In this document: one piece after another, positions 11,001 through 24,042 of the stretch
Position numbering within the stretch: the first letter of the stretch is position 1
Layout of the letters: each line of letters opens with the position of its first letter
From: Dicaeum eximium
Lineage: Eukaryota > Chordata > Aves > Passeriformes > Dicaeidae
Direction of reading: 5' to 3'
DNA: 64,000 bases
Assembly: GCA_013396995.1 (NCBI GenBank)
Contig: VWZP01010949.1
Location: 485,805 to 549,804, forward strand
Program-made: the position numbers and the translations under genes
Notes under the pieces: model-generated
What the model was told of the DNA's origin: nothing
Databases searched by the model: none
Seen by the model: only the letters and a program-made list of their open reading frames with translations

Positions 11001-14000
11001 TGTGGGAACTCCTCAGTGCTAGCAAATGCTATCACAGACTGAAGTGAAAAAAGAGATTAGAAGTTGTTAAACTTATTGCACTATCATAAGCAAAAATAAG
11101 CATCTCCAAGTACTAGCTGCTTGAAGCCTAAGACTGACTAGAGATGGCAGGTTTGTTTAATTACAGAGTTCTTTGCATACTGTTCTTGTGATCCTTTTCT
11201 CATTAATTTTGGGTATTCTTCCATTAAATATAGTGGCTGCAAGAGCAGGCAGCTGAAGAGAAAACTGCTTGAGATACGCAATGCTGGTTTAGCAAAGCAG
11301 TAAATAACTCCTGTATCGTAAAGGAGTTACGGTTTCCTTTAAGTGTATTTGACTGTTGTTTGGATTTTTGCACAGGCTTGTACGTTTTTAGTATTCACTT
11401 CTCTTATCTCAGAGAATTTTACTGAAAAGTAAATTTCAATAGTCAAATGAGAGACTTTGGAAAAAAATTACATTCCAAAACTGACAGTTCTGCAGATTTC
11501 TAACAGCGTGTTCCTGATTAATGAAGTAGGAAATGACAAATGACTAGCCATGACTGTGCTGCATATACTTTTGCCTTTGACCTTGAGAAAAACTTTTCCA
11601 GCTGTGGCAGTACAGTAGGAACCTCTTACATGGGGCACAGAGTAACACACTCCACAGAGAAGGGGCTGTCTTTTCTGCTGAAGCTCGTGTGACTCATGTA
11701 CGAATGAAATTATTTTTCCATACCAACAATGGCTAAATGGATCTTGCAGATCCATTGGTTGTAAATAATAAATGGTTGTAAATTAGAAATGCCCCCAACA
11801 ATAAGTTTGTAATGTCAGTGTAATGTCAGTTTTAAGCACAAGCAAAGATGACTTGGATAGCCAAATAGACTCCAAGTGAAACACACCCCAATCTCCCTCG
11901 TTCTCCTTCACCTGTTCAGTGTGGCATTTTCCTTTCACCTCCTTGGAAAATCTGGCTACAGAGGAGTAGGAGAAATTTTACCTGCGTAGCTTCTATACCC
12001 AAAAGATAGAAAATGTGTGGGAGACAAGAGCTGTACTCCCCATCTTGGTAGTAAAGACTTTGAGATTTGGAGGTTTTTGTCATCTTTTTAAAGTTGCAGC
12101 TGGGGTGGATGATGGAGACTGGCAGCATAAGCAGGTTCACAAAGGAATCTGTCACAGCTCTGTACATCCATAAAGAGGTGTTACAGGAAACAGGGATGTA
12201 ACTTTTCACATCCCTAACTGAACAACAGTGGATGGCTGGGGAAGAGGAAGGCAAAAAAGCATGGAAAGAGCTAAGACTTCCACATTTCAAGGAGCCATAG
12301 AGAGTGCCCTGGCTAATCTCCTCCTGCCTCCTTGTAGAGCTGCACAGTGAAAGGTGCAAATGGCAGCTGCAGTGAGAGTGGCAGTGGTGCCATCTTAGAA
12401 GTGGGACAAACAACCATAAATGAGAGACATACACTGTGCTCCTGCCCAGAAACACACTATCCCATCCAAGACTGGGTGCTTGCTGAAGGGGATCATGCAG
12501 ATATCCCACAACTGTGCCTTCAGGGATGCAGAGGCAGGCCAAAGACAGGGGTATAAATTCCTCTCACCATGAAGAAGCCACAACTTTTGTCTCCAGTGCC
12601 ATTCCTTTAGCAAGTCTTTTCAGTGGCAGATGTTTCAGGATATAATGAAAAAGGTTCACTGCTTGTATCCCCATCTGGTGACCTTAATGTAGTAAAAGGT
12701 GGCCTGGGGAGGGCATTCTGCAACTGCAAAACCAAATTTTTTGCACAGGAGGGAAGGTTGAGAAAGAGAAAAATCCATTTTGCCTGGTCTACTGGCATGC
12801 CTTGAAGTGACTCAGAGCATCTGCAGTGAAGTCTTGGTGAGTGTATTTGGTGGATGAGAGGAACTCATATAGTTTTTGAATAATTTTTCAAAAAGCTGCC
12901 AGGAAAATTTCAGACATATTTTTTAATTTTTCATCTCTTTTGACTTTCCTACAAACCACATTCAGAATACACACAGTCCTCCCCTTAGGTGCCATAGACA
13001 GATGTCTAAACCCTTTAACTATTACTGGCCTGAAGAATTTTACAGCTACAGTACACCTGTACATATTGAAGCCCAGATCCAATTTCCTGGCACTCAGAAA
13101 ATACTGACACAAAGTCCTGGAGAGCACAACTGCAGACTAGTTAATTAGATTGGCTTTCATCCATTGTTTTATGAGATGATTTCGACGAGCAGTAGATGCT
13201 ATAAAAGCTGTTAAAATCTGCCTAAAAGTTCCTTTTTCTACAGTGAACACCCGGTGCTTGTACACTGCCTATTGATACAAATGGCACATGAACAGCAGTA
13301 TTAGAGAAGGTTCAAATATAAGAGCTCGATCAACCTTCAAACACACCTGAGTTTGATGACACTAGGATATATAAATTTGATTCATTGACCCCTAGCAATA
13401 ATGGCTACTTTCTAGTTTTTTTACCTTGTCACTCTGGGTGATTAGTCTCATGACTTTATTCAAAGTGATTATTTTTCATTCAATTAATTCTGTTAAAAGA
13501 TGGAAGAAAAAAGTGCTTATCTCCCTTGCCCTGACATACTTGGGCACATGAGTGGAACATGACAGAGATGTTAACTGACAAACAAAAATAAAGAGATTCA
13601 AATTATAAAGTATTTTTTCTGTTTTCAGAGCCATGACTTTCCCTCTATTAAATGTGATTGTGTAATTCACAGAGAAGGAGAGGTTCCTGACATTTCTAGG
13701 GCTGTATTTTTCATTCGGATCTAAGAAAAACCAAACTGCACATAATGTTCTTACAAACAGACCAGTCTGATTTCATTGCTCAGAAATTTGGGTGCTTATT
13801 GATCGACATGTCTTCGCTTCCAGGCCTAAACACAGATACTTGAGGGATGTCACAACCACAGATGTCTCCTTTGCCTTGACACTGGCAACTTTCAATGAAG
13901 GGTACTCTTTTAAAGCACAGGAACAGGATTTGGTTTTGACAAGATGCCAGGAAGTCCAATTAGAGCCTTTATGGCTGTGGATTGTCACTGTTTCTTTTGT

Positions 14001-17000
14001 TGTTTCTATATTTATCCCCTTTTAGAACTAATTATTTTCTTGTCTTTTATTATTGTTACCTCTCTGAAGTCTCCTGCAGTTTTCAAAAACATAAGCTGCA
14101 AATTAGCAGGTTGATCTCAGTGGCTATTTCTAAAGAAACCAAGGTATGCAAAGAAATTGAGATGACAGAGGGAGCTTCTCTTTGTGCACTTAGATTAATG
14201 GAGATCTACATAAGATTCCTTACAGCAAGAAAACTTTACCAAGTTTTAGCCAGCTGATGACCTCTTGTAGGAACATATTACATTATCTCACCATTCAGTA
14301 TCTATGATGATAAATACATGTCTTACCAAAAGAAATCTTATGTTGCAATGGTGCTTAGAAGTGCCAAACCATGTGCTATGCACAACACAGCATAGAGCAA
14401 GAAGATACTGTCACAGGGTGTTTCTACTCCTTCCTAATATTTCTAATTCTCTTGACTGTTGACTTGGTATCTCCAAAAATATGTGGTCCCATAAAATTCC
14501 TTTATGATAACCATAATACAACACAGTGATTTCTGAACACTGACCTTGGTCACCTTTGTTTTGAAGGAAATCTCAACTGTATTTTGGCAACTGAACAAGT
14601 TCAACTCAGAAGAGTGAAATTTCTGCTTCATCTCTCTCATACAAAATTCTCTACAAAAGTTACTATTTACTGCAAAAAGTCCAGCATTGATCAGTACTAC
14701 TGCAGTCACTATTTCACATCATACTTTCTTTCACAAATAAACAACCAGCAAGGTCCAACTTTCATTTAGCAACTTCAACTTAATTTTTTTGCACTACTTC
14801 TCCTAATGTGTTGTCTCTCAATGAATGCTAAACATTTGGAAGAGTTGTAAAACATGTTTGAATAAGTCAGGATTTATTTGGTCACTTTCTAAAAGATAAG
14901 GTTACTTCCCTGGTTCAGGAAAAAGATAAGTTACATATGTTAGATATTTATATTTAAATAATGTAAATTAGACCATTCAATGGTAATAGCTATAGACACT
15001 TGTTGGGATTTTAAAAATTCTCTTTCTTTCATGATGCTTCTTAGTTGTTGCCTCTCTTATGCATAAATGAAGTTTTCACAGCCAACAATTTAAATTAAAA
15101 TGCACCATTTTTAAACCCATAGATGATATAGGGTTAACTTTCTTTTTGATGGTGAGGACATCCCACAGAAGAGCATAGATAAGCTGCATAAAGCAATCCT
15201 GTCTACAAATATGGTATTTTTTCCCCCTAAATTTAAAAATACTTTTAATTCCTGAAAAAGACTGTCTACTCCGAAAAGAGATTTTTTCATATTTCCACAC
15301 ACCACCAACAGCTTATGAAGCAGTAATTTGAGCTCCCCATTTTACCAGTTTGTCTCACCCTTCAGCTGCTAGATCTCTCTCCAGGACCTAGAAAAGTGAG
15401 TCAGACTTTGTAGTACAGATTCATCTGCAAAGTCTGCCAAAAATGGGACCTTTCAAATCTGGTGATTTTGTCTTGGTTTCCTTAATGTAAATTTATGCCA
15501 GTGAATTAACTGAGACTGTCAAAAGATTTAATAAGGGCCACCACTTGAATCAGATAGTCACCATGTCACTGAAGAGATTATAGATTTAAAGTAGGTAACT
15601 GATTATTACATTAGCTCACTGTGACCATCTCAAAAAACTCACAAACATGATTAGCCCCATGACAATCCCAAAAAAGCCCACAACTATCACCCAATACATT
15701 TTTTATCTAAGCATCTTAAAAATCAGTCTCAACCAGCTCCTCACTGATTCAGTTTCCCATAGTATTTTGCAGAAGATATGAATATAAATTAATTCGGGCA
15801 TTGCAATCAAACTAAATACTGAGTGGTATCAGCACAAATACAAAACAACATTGAAGCGTCTATAAATTATCAAGTCAGTATTTTATACTAGTTCACAGAG
15901 CATTAGAGAACTTCTTTCATTTGCAGACATTATTTCTGGCATGAAAACGACCAGAATCTAGGCCAGAAGTGCATCCTCTGGAAAGATCTTCACATGACAG
16001 AAATCTACAGATTACCGTACAAGCAAAATAGTATTAAAGTGCAGTAGCTTTCCCCTTTACTTCAAGTATTTCCAGATAAATAAGAAGGCCAGGGAAAAGC
16101 CTAGTACCCTTTATTTATATGATAGCAGTTGGATTGCAAATCAAGCACCAGATACTCACCTGCAGTGAAGATGCAAGATGTACTGCTGTATTTTACAAAA
16201 TGTGTTTCTCTCTATCGTTCCCAGACAGTACACTCAGCTCTTTAATGAAGTGTTGTGGGTGGAACAGACACACACCTGCTTTTGTAATGTCAAATTGGGC
16301 CTCCTATTTTAGCCCTCTCTTACTTTTCTGGAGAATCTTTTCATCCACAGTGAAGCTGTGTATATCTTGCTGCACTGTGTCAAGAGAAAATTACTGAGAC
16401 CAAACAAGTTCGTATTAATGAGCCATGAAAGGCAAATACAACAGCATCAGTTATTTCATGAAAAAGAATAATTTTGTTTTCTCATGCCTGCAGGCAGAGA
16501 CATGTGAAGTAGTAATCCCTGGAGTACATTAAATTTTTATTTCTGAAATATAAAAAAATCTTCAAGGATTATATCATAACGAAGTACATAATTGTACAGA
16601 TAATGACCCACATATCTATATTTTAATATGTGGGGTAATTCAGGCCCAACATATCTGGGATTTTCAGACTTTCCAGTTCAGAAAAGAAAAAAAAACTGGA
16701 AAAAATATGGAACTGGAAAAGAAAATTGCTGTCACTAATAACAAGAACACACCAAAGATGACAAAAGAGGGCCCTAAATCAATGAGAAACCTGAGAGTGC
16801 AGCAGAAAGAGCAAGCACTATGTGTTGGTATGAAGCTTTAACAAAGGGATGGGGAAGTCCCAGCACAGTGACCTGTTCCAGACAGAAAGCAAGCTTTCCT
16901 GTGCTCTGAATGTCTCTCATGTCCACCACAATCAGACACCTGTCTTGTAATATCCTGCTAAATTTGAGTTCTTCAAATGGCTGAGACTAGGGAGACACAG

Positions 17001-17106
17001 CTACAGATTACAGCCTAGACATAGTCCCAGGCGTAATGGCGCAGGCTGGTTTTTTTGGTCAAGACAGCTAAAATAATAAATCTCTCTCTCACTGGGAGGG
17101 TCTGAG
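8054..17106. other. Noncoding AT-rich stretch, no gene supported
   Basis: No family-recognisable protein, RNA gene or clear repeat copy was found. A 208-codon minus-strand open frame (11,916-12,542) is the longest in the window, but it is rich in Ser, Cys, His and Leu, shows no domain, and has no start or splice support. A plus-strand frame around 13,830-14,025 follows an acceptor-like site and ends in a hydrophobic tail, but has no further support. Confidence 0.5.
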
Positions 17107-17142
17107 TTTTTTCCTAGAGAAAGGTTATTTTCTAGGAAAAAA
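17107..17142. repeat. Perfect 12-bp inverted repeat (hairpin)
   Basis: The arms TTTTTTCCTAGA (17,107-17,118) and TCTAGGAAAAAA (17,131-17,142) are exact reverse complements separated by 12 bases. It is followed by no U-tract, and nothing around it suggests a structured RNA gene. Confidence 0.8.
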
Positions 17143-20100
17143 GCTGTACAGCAATTTCCCAGTTTTGCTTGTGTCTTCTCTTTTAGGGGCACTTTACCTA
17201 AAAATCAACCTATGGCTATAAATTGGAAATTGGCATGGCCCCATGGGCAATGCTCAGTCCATCAGATGAGGTTCCGGCACTGAAATAAAACCACCGGATG
17301 AATGATTTACTCATGTTGTACATAGTATATTGACAGTGGTTCTAATAAGCAGCAAAGGAGTTTACTAGAAATTGCATGCTACATCCATGAAAACAAGGGT
17401 GCCCTCTACACTACATCTGTGAGGGTTTTTGTGTGGTAAAGATTGTGTAGGTTCCTACGCTATAGAAATTACAATGGGCATTACTAATGCGACACAGACA
17501 TTTAGGTAGATGGCTGGCAGAAAAAAATATGTTTGGGAGAGAGCCTCTGAAGGCACTCACGAAAACTGTGAAACCTCTACTGGGATTTTAGACAGAGCAA
17601 TATTTGCTGAGATCTGAAACAAATAATCATGTAGGTCAGCCTGGAGACAGTGAGGGTGTCATTTTAATTTGTACCAAGACAAAAAATAAACAAAGTGCAC
17701 CAGATTGGGTGACAAGAAGACACACACAAAAAAATATACAGACAGGAATGATGGATCCTGGGTGAATGGAACAAATTAGAACAAGGAAAGAAATGGGCTT
17801 AGACAACTACAGAAAAAGCTGTTGCACATTTTAATTTCACTGTGACAATCTAGTCATAAGCCAAGGACAAGCCACCCTCACACTCTGAACAGCCAAAACA
17901 GCTATGACTATATACTGAACAGGCTATTTCTCCCATTCTGACAAGACTCAGCACCAGTTCAGCTATATATATATTTGCCATGTGTCTGGTCGTGGGAATG
18001 CCATGAACAAGTTCTGAACAGCACATTAACAGGGGACAAAAAAATTAAAGAGCACTACTGCTATTACTGGAGAGCTAATTTTGAGCTCCAAGTTTAGACA
18101 GCCTGCAAGGTCTGGCATGATTAAGCAATAGTTGATGCATAATGCAGTATTATAATTCTGTCATCCATTAATCAAAGGCCTTATGGCCTTAAATCAAAAT
18201 GCCTTAAAATCAATAAAGAGAAATAAAAAAAATATATATAAGAAAGAAAAAAAAAGAGAGACTGGAAAAATTCTTAGTGAAGTTGAATCAGCTTTGATTT
18301 TCTACTTGATTTTTTTGGTTTGGGTTTGGTCTGTAACATCTGGGCATGTGTTTTGAAGAGACAAAGCTAAAGACAATGCTGTGTGAAAGACCATAAACAC
18401 CAGCTCATGCCTCAAGACCAGGTGTAAGGATGTCAGGAAGTCACCAGCCTTACACAGGACACAGTCACAGCCATCTCTTTACCACGTTGCATCTCCTTGC
18501 TTTTCTTATGGAGCTGAACTGAAGGGAAGTGACAGGAATTAGTCAGGAAAGAACATTCCTGCCCAACCAGAGCCCAGAGCAGCAAAGACAGTTTTGGAAG
18601 CAAAACTAATTGCCACTGTACCCAGGTTTTTGGAATATTTCTCTTCCACTTATATCCAGGCTCACTGCTGTAGTGCAGTCACTGTGCTATTATGATGCTG
18701 TGCCTCACTGATCTTTGATAAGACAGCTAGTGAGACCAGACTGTAAGTTTGGTATTAAAACAATTAGGAAATCTTACTCCTAAACCCAGATGTCTTTTAA
18801 ACTTTTTCCTGCCATGCAGTTGAGCTTATTTTGCATATGTGTCTGTTGTTTAAGCTAAAGATAAACCTAGTGAGCAAATGCTGATTGCAGAGAGTAGTAT
18901 TTAACACTTGAAACAACACTAGGAAGGATAAATTAGACTGGGAGAGGTCAGACTAATGCACATAAATTACAGGTAAACCTGTAGGGAATTGCAAGGCAAT
19001 TTACTCATGCAAGCTTTTGGTGACAGCAGAAATCACAGGTCCCACTGTATACACAGAAATGTATTAGCTTCCTGTTTCTAATTCATATAACCATCTCCTG
19101 CCCCCAAGAAACCTGGAAATAACTTGGCTTATAAGGACTGAGTGGTAATGCACTTAAGAATCCTTAACTGCTGAAATACCTGCACTTGACAGGCAGGATA
19201 ATCTCAGCTGAAACATCCCTCCATTACAGAAAAAATACATTTGCAACAAAAAGCGTGTACATAACAGTTTGGGTTTTTTTTCTTTTTCTGTCAATTAAAA
19301 AAATGAGGAAAGTATAGCAAATCAAAACAAGCATAATCTGGAAGATATTAAATGGGGTTTTTAATGCAGTTGGGGACTTCCTTTTTTTTTTTTTTTTAGA
19401 AAAACTCCATTGTTTTGATTTAAAGACTAAAGTGAAATACTAATTTTACTTTAAAATTTGGCACAAAAAAATCAGCAAAAACCAGACAAATTCTTGAAAT
19501 CCTTTGGTATTGTCACATTCATGTATTGTCAGCATAGTCTCAGATATGTTTCAATTATACATGCAATACCAAAATGTGTTATTTCACCACCTTGCTTTCA
19601 CCCACCCAGTGACCTGCACAGCTGCTGAAGTCCCCTAACAGCTAACATATGGCCAAAAAACATTATTGACAGCCTTTTAAAGAAAAAAGGTACGTTCTTA
19701 GTGCTACTACTCCTACTCCAAATTTGGAGTTAAGGCTGTGATTTTTGAGAAAGTGCATAAGCACTCTGTAGTGACTTTATAATTCCATTAGGAAAAGGTT
19801 TGGAATGGGTCAATATATCCATTTCTTTGTCAGGCACAGCTAACAAAATGCTTCAACAGAAGTGGTTCAGCAAACTATAAAATGTTCCAGCAGAACATCC
19901 AGACACTGTGCTTCAGGACTCTTCTCTCACGGAAGATATCCTACTTGCTACACTTGGCATAATAACAAAATAGAAGTATTTAATGAACCACAGGATATTA
20001 TCAAACTATATCAGCAGTGTCTACCTGAGGATTTAATTGCAGCATAAGCTCTGTCAGTAAAAGTTAGTTGTCACACAAGAAGTAACAACAGTGCAGCTAC

Positions 20101-23100
20101 AGCATGGCTTCACTTGGTCAAGGGAAAACAAAACAGCAGAGCAGACTAGACAAACTGACAGGTTTAAATAAGAGGCAGGAAAATACTTTTAGAGAAGATA
20201 TGACATTTATTTTTGAGCGGATAGGTAAAGAACACGGTATCTGAATCTAAAGAAACTAAATTATCCTCCACAGTTATTCAACTTCATTTGAGTTATATCC
20301 AATGATTAGTTATGGACAGCAAGTCCTGTAGAAATAATGCACAGACTCATGCATAAACTCAGAAAATTATTTGCTATCTGAACTATTTCTTGATTATGTG
20401 TGTATTCTCCATTTCAAATTTAATTATACTCCATTTTTTTCTAGCAATATTTTCCTTGTTCAGCAGCAGTAGTCTGAAAATACAAACCAGACACAGCTCA
20501 CTGAAAGAAGTAGTTCCATCTCTTTGTAAAACATGGATTGTGGGGGTGGAGATATTTAAGAATTTGCTTTTCTATTTACTTTGCATCCAAACTTCAAGGG
20601 GCATGGCAGAGCATCTGGTGATAAAATTGAATTCAAGAACTGAATGCAGAAAATTGGCGAAGTGTTCTCTTTGAGAACATGAAAGCTGTGGAGAAAATTA
20701 ATTTATAATTGCATTTGAATGCACATAAAATCTGTTGATTAAATTCAAGAATAGGATTTGATAGTTAGAAGATTAAATCCTGACATTTAACCTCAAATAC
20801 AAAATAACATTACAATCTGTACACAGTATACAACAATATAGCAATAACAGTTTTGATGTCTGCAGTCACTCTTATTTATGTAAAAATATGTAAGCACGAT
20901 GAATCAGCAGCATTTAGCTGCACAGAGTTCAGGTCTGCAGAGCTTTACTTTGAAGAACAAAAATATTCAGTTTTCAGATGCAAAAGTTCAACAGCAACAT
21001 CAAATTGTATAGCCCTCCAGACAAAGTCACGCATATTTTTAGAAGATTTATGAGCCAGTGAAGAAGTAAAATAATTTTTAGCACCCTCTTTGAACTTAGA
21101 GCAAGTTATTTTAAAGCTTAAAAATAAAATAAAAAATAATGCTTTTTAAGGTTCTAAATATAGAAGGCCTAATCCAGATGGAATATCAGCAAGAACAAAA
21201 TAATAGGTTGCATAAGCCTTCAAGAACAGACAAACAAACAAAAAAAACCCTTAATCCTGGCAGTTTGCTATTGCCTTTCAGTAAACTGGGTTTTTTACAC
21301 TTTGACCAATAAGAAAATGTCTATTAACATAGACATTTACACTAAAGTAGCTATATTTGCCAGAATTCACAGGTTTTTATCATTTCAGCCCCTTTTTGAT
21401 ACTTAGACCATTTTAAGCTTCATTCAATCAATTAAAATAAACCGAAATCAAACAGCAGCTCCTACAACTAAATGACAAAATGTCTATGCTGACTTGCTGA
21501 GTATTCTAGTCTAGTTAAACATCACTCATCTAATGAAATCAGATTAAATGTGTGAATCCCTACACTGATGTCTCCCTTGCGCTTTTGCTTTTTTTAGTGA
21601 TGGAGCATACCAGCTTGGTTTGGGTATTTGTCTAAAATCAGCAAAACTTATTCATATGAAAAAAACCCTTATATTTACAGTGTAATTTTCTGTAATTCTG
21701 TTGGCCTGGAGATAAGGTAGATTTTTCTAAGAACTAAATTGATGAGAAAAAGTACAACACTTTTCTCATTCTGGATGATTGCAGGGAGACCGTGCAGACC
21801 CAAAAAGCAGCAGCAGCACCTTCAAGTGAGCCTTACCAGTTGCTGGAGTTTTAACTTGACAAAGAAGCTGTCCTTTATGCATTTAAATCTACTGGGCTGA
21901 AACCCTAGAGACGCTCAGCTATGGTATTTGATGGTGAAACACACAGAAGCCTCTCTCTCCTGCTTCTCTCTCCTCCATCACAGCAGCTCCAGGCGGCAAA
22001 GATCAGCACTTTGGGGAAGCTGTGGGGAGCTGGCTGATACTGTCCAGGGCTGATGGTTATTTTAAAAAATTATAGATAACTACCACATGAGGCCAGAGTG
22101 AAGCCACCCCAATATACTCCTTTACGCTGTGTCCAGTGCACTAAGGAAACACTTAATCCAGAAAACACTTCATCCTGGTGCCTGCCTCCAAGTATCCTTG
22201 TGGCTCCTTCATGGCAGTGACTTGCCCCAGGAGCACTCCAAGGACATAAAAGGGCAACAAGTGGGTTTGCTATGAGAGCACAGCAGCAGACCCAGTTCTT
22301 AGGAGGAAGTGTTTTAAAAAAAGAGGTCAAACAAAATTTTTAGTAGCTATTTTCCTGTGAAATACTTGTTTAATTCAAATTTGACTTAGGGAAATAATCA
22401 TAGAAGGGTGAGAAAACTGTGAAAATCTAAGTGGGACAAAAGGGAGCTCTTTAAAACACCATGGTGCTTGCCAAAAGGCCAGTGGCAGGGAGGTATTGAG
22501 TGCCATAACCCCTAACAATTTTAACATTTCATTCTGGAATGAAAAGGCCACATTAGGATTTGGATTGGACATAAGAATTTAAACCCCCACTATCCACTGT
22601 TGGAACCTGATAATCTCCTCTTCACCAATATTTCATTTCTGTATGATTGTGAATAGTAGAAGCAAAAGTCAGCAATACACTGTAAAAAACAAAAGCAGTA
22701 AAAAACAAGGATGTGCTAACTTACTGCATGGTTAATGCATTTATTTTTCCAGTTCTATATATCATTTCAAGCTATACAACAAAAGTCACTGAGTAATAAA
22801 ACAAGTTTTAATAGGCTGTTAGGTAGCACAGGAACTGGAAAATAAACTAACTGGAGCAGCAAAGTAGGGTATGAAATTCTAAAACACATTTACCTGCCCT
22901 CTGACTGGACAGACGTAAAATGTGCTTGTGATGTCTAACATCATTATTACCAGAGAGGGTTCAAACATTTGAATGTTCCCCTCTTTTGATTCTTCTACAA
23001 CAAATTAACAAAGATCTAGGGAAAAGAAAATAGGAAAAGAAAAACCTATTTTTTAATCTGGTTTTGGGATTTGTCTTTTCCTTTTAATTATTCTTTTCAT

Positions 23101-23972
23101 TTTTGTAGAACTTAGCTTTGTCTTCAAACAACAGAAAATAAAATCAGCACAAAACACTTCCAGTAGAGACCTGATCTTCCCTGCAGCTCATTTACCTTCA
23201 CTGATGCCATGATTCTCACTTGGTAATCTGCTGAGGGACATACCTAACTTAGTCCTGTGAGTATCTCTGTTTTGACATACTGACATACTTTGGGATATGA
23301 CATCTGTGTTAGTGTATCACCTAAGCAGAGCCTAGAAGGCTTTGTCCAAAACAAGCTCCAAGAGCTAAAACCATGAAAGTTAAGTGCCATTTCCATAATA
23401 GCAGACATGTTAAGCCAGGAATAAACAAAGTGCAGTGGAAGAAACACTTCATTCAGTTGTTTCTGATACCATTGCAGGAAAAAAAAGTCTGAATATTTTA
23501 CAATGAAAGATTGCAGGCAAAATTCAGTGACTGTGAAAAATAACACATGAAGGAAACCTTGCTCGATTCTAGATGTGCAACAAACACAAGGATATACTAT
23601 CCTATCTCTCGCAGTTTCAGCATTTTAAGGAGCTCATCAGTAATTTGGAGAAAGTTGTTAAAGTCCATTCTGTTCAGAATTCTGCTTACCTTATGTACTT
23701 TTAATATTACTGTTCACCCATCTTTACTGAGCTACATTTTCATTACTCTAAAGCAAGCACTACTAACAGTTCAGTAGATCCTCAGGACTTATGCCAACAA
23801 CCTTTGGGAGAAATGAATGGCAAGAAGAGGAGGCATATGGGTCAGGAGAAGAAATTTTTTCCAAATTATTATTTCTCTATTTTCCCACCATCTGCTTCTT
23901 CCACAGCTCCACTTACCTACATTTTGTACAGCAGTGATTCTTATGCAGATGATTACTCTCTACCTAGTAAAG
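17143..23972. other. Noncoding AT-rich stretch, no gene supported
   Basis: It contains A- and T-runs (for example about 19,381-19,398) and only short frames. A possible 35-base spliced segment near 23,195-23,230 on the minus strand is too short to support. Nothing else was recognised. Confidence 0.5.
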
Positions 23973-24042
23973 CCCTTCTCTTTTTTCTTTCTTTTTCTTC
24001 TTTTTTTCCTTTTTTATTTTTTCTTTTTCCTTTTTTTTTTTT
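23973..24042. repeat. Pyrimidine-rich low-complexity tract
   Basis: It has about 70 bases of C and T only, apart from one A near 24,016. This is simple sequence, possibly the tail of an old inserted retroposon, but no body is recognisable next to it. Confidence 0.9.

Noticed and set aside
13831..14025. Plus-strand terminal-exon-like frame after TCTTCGCTTCCAG, ending in a hydrophobic segment
   Set aside because: The acceptor is fair, but there is no partner exon, no recognised family and no clear polyadenylation signal close behind the stop.
16150..16220. Minus-strand donor TGCAG/GTGAGTATC with a short open stretch
   Set aside because: An in-frame stop lies upstream and no acceptor lies between it and the donor.
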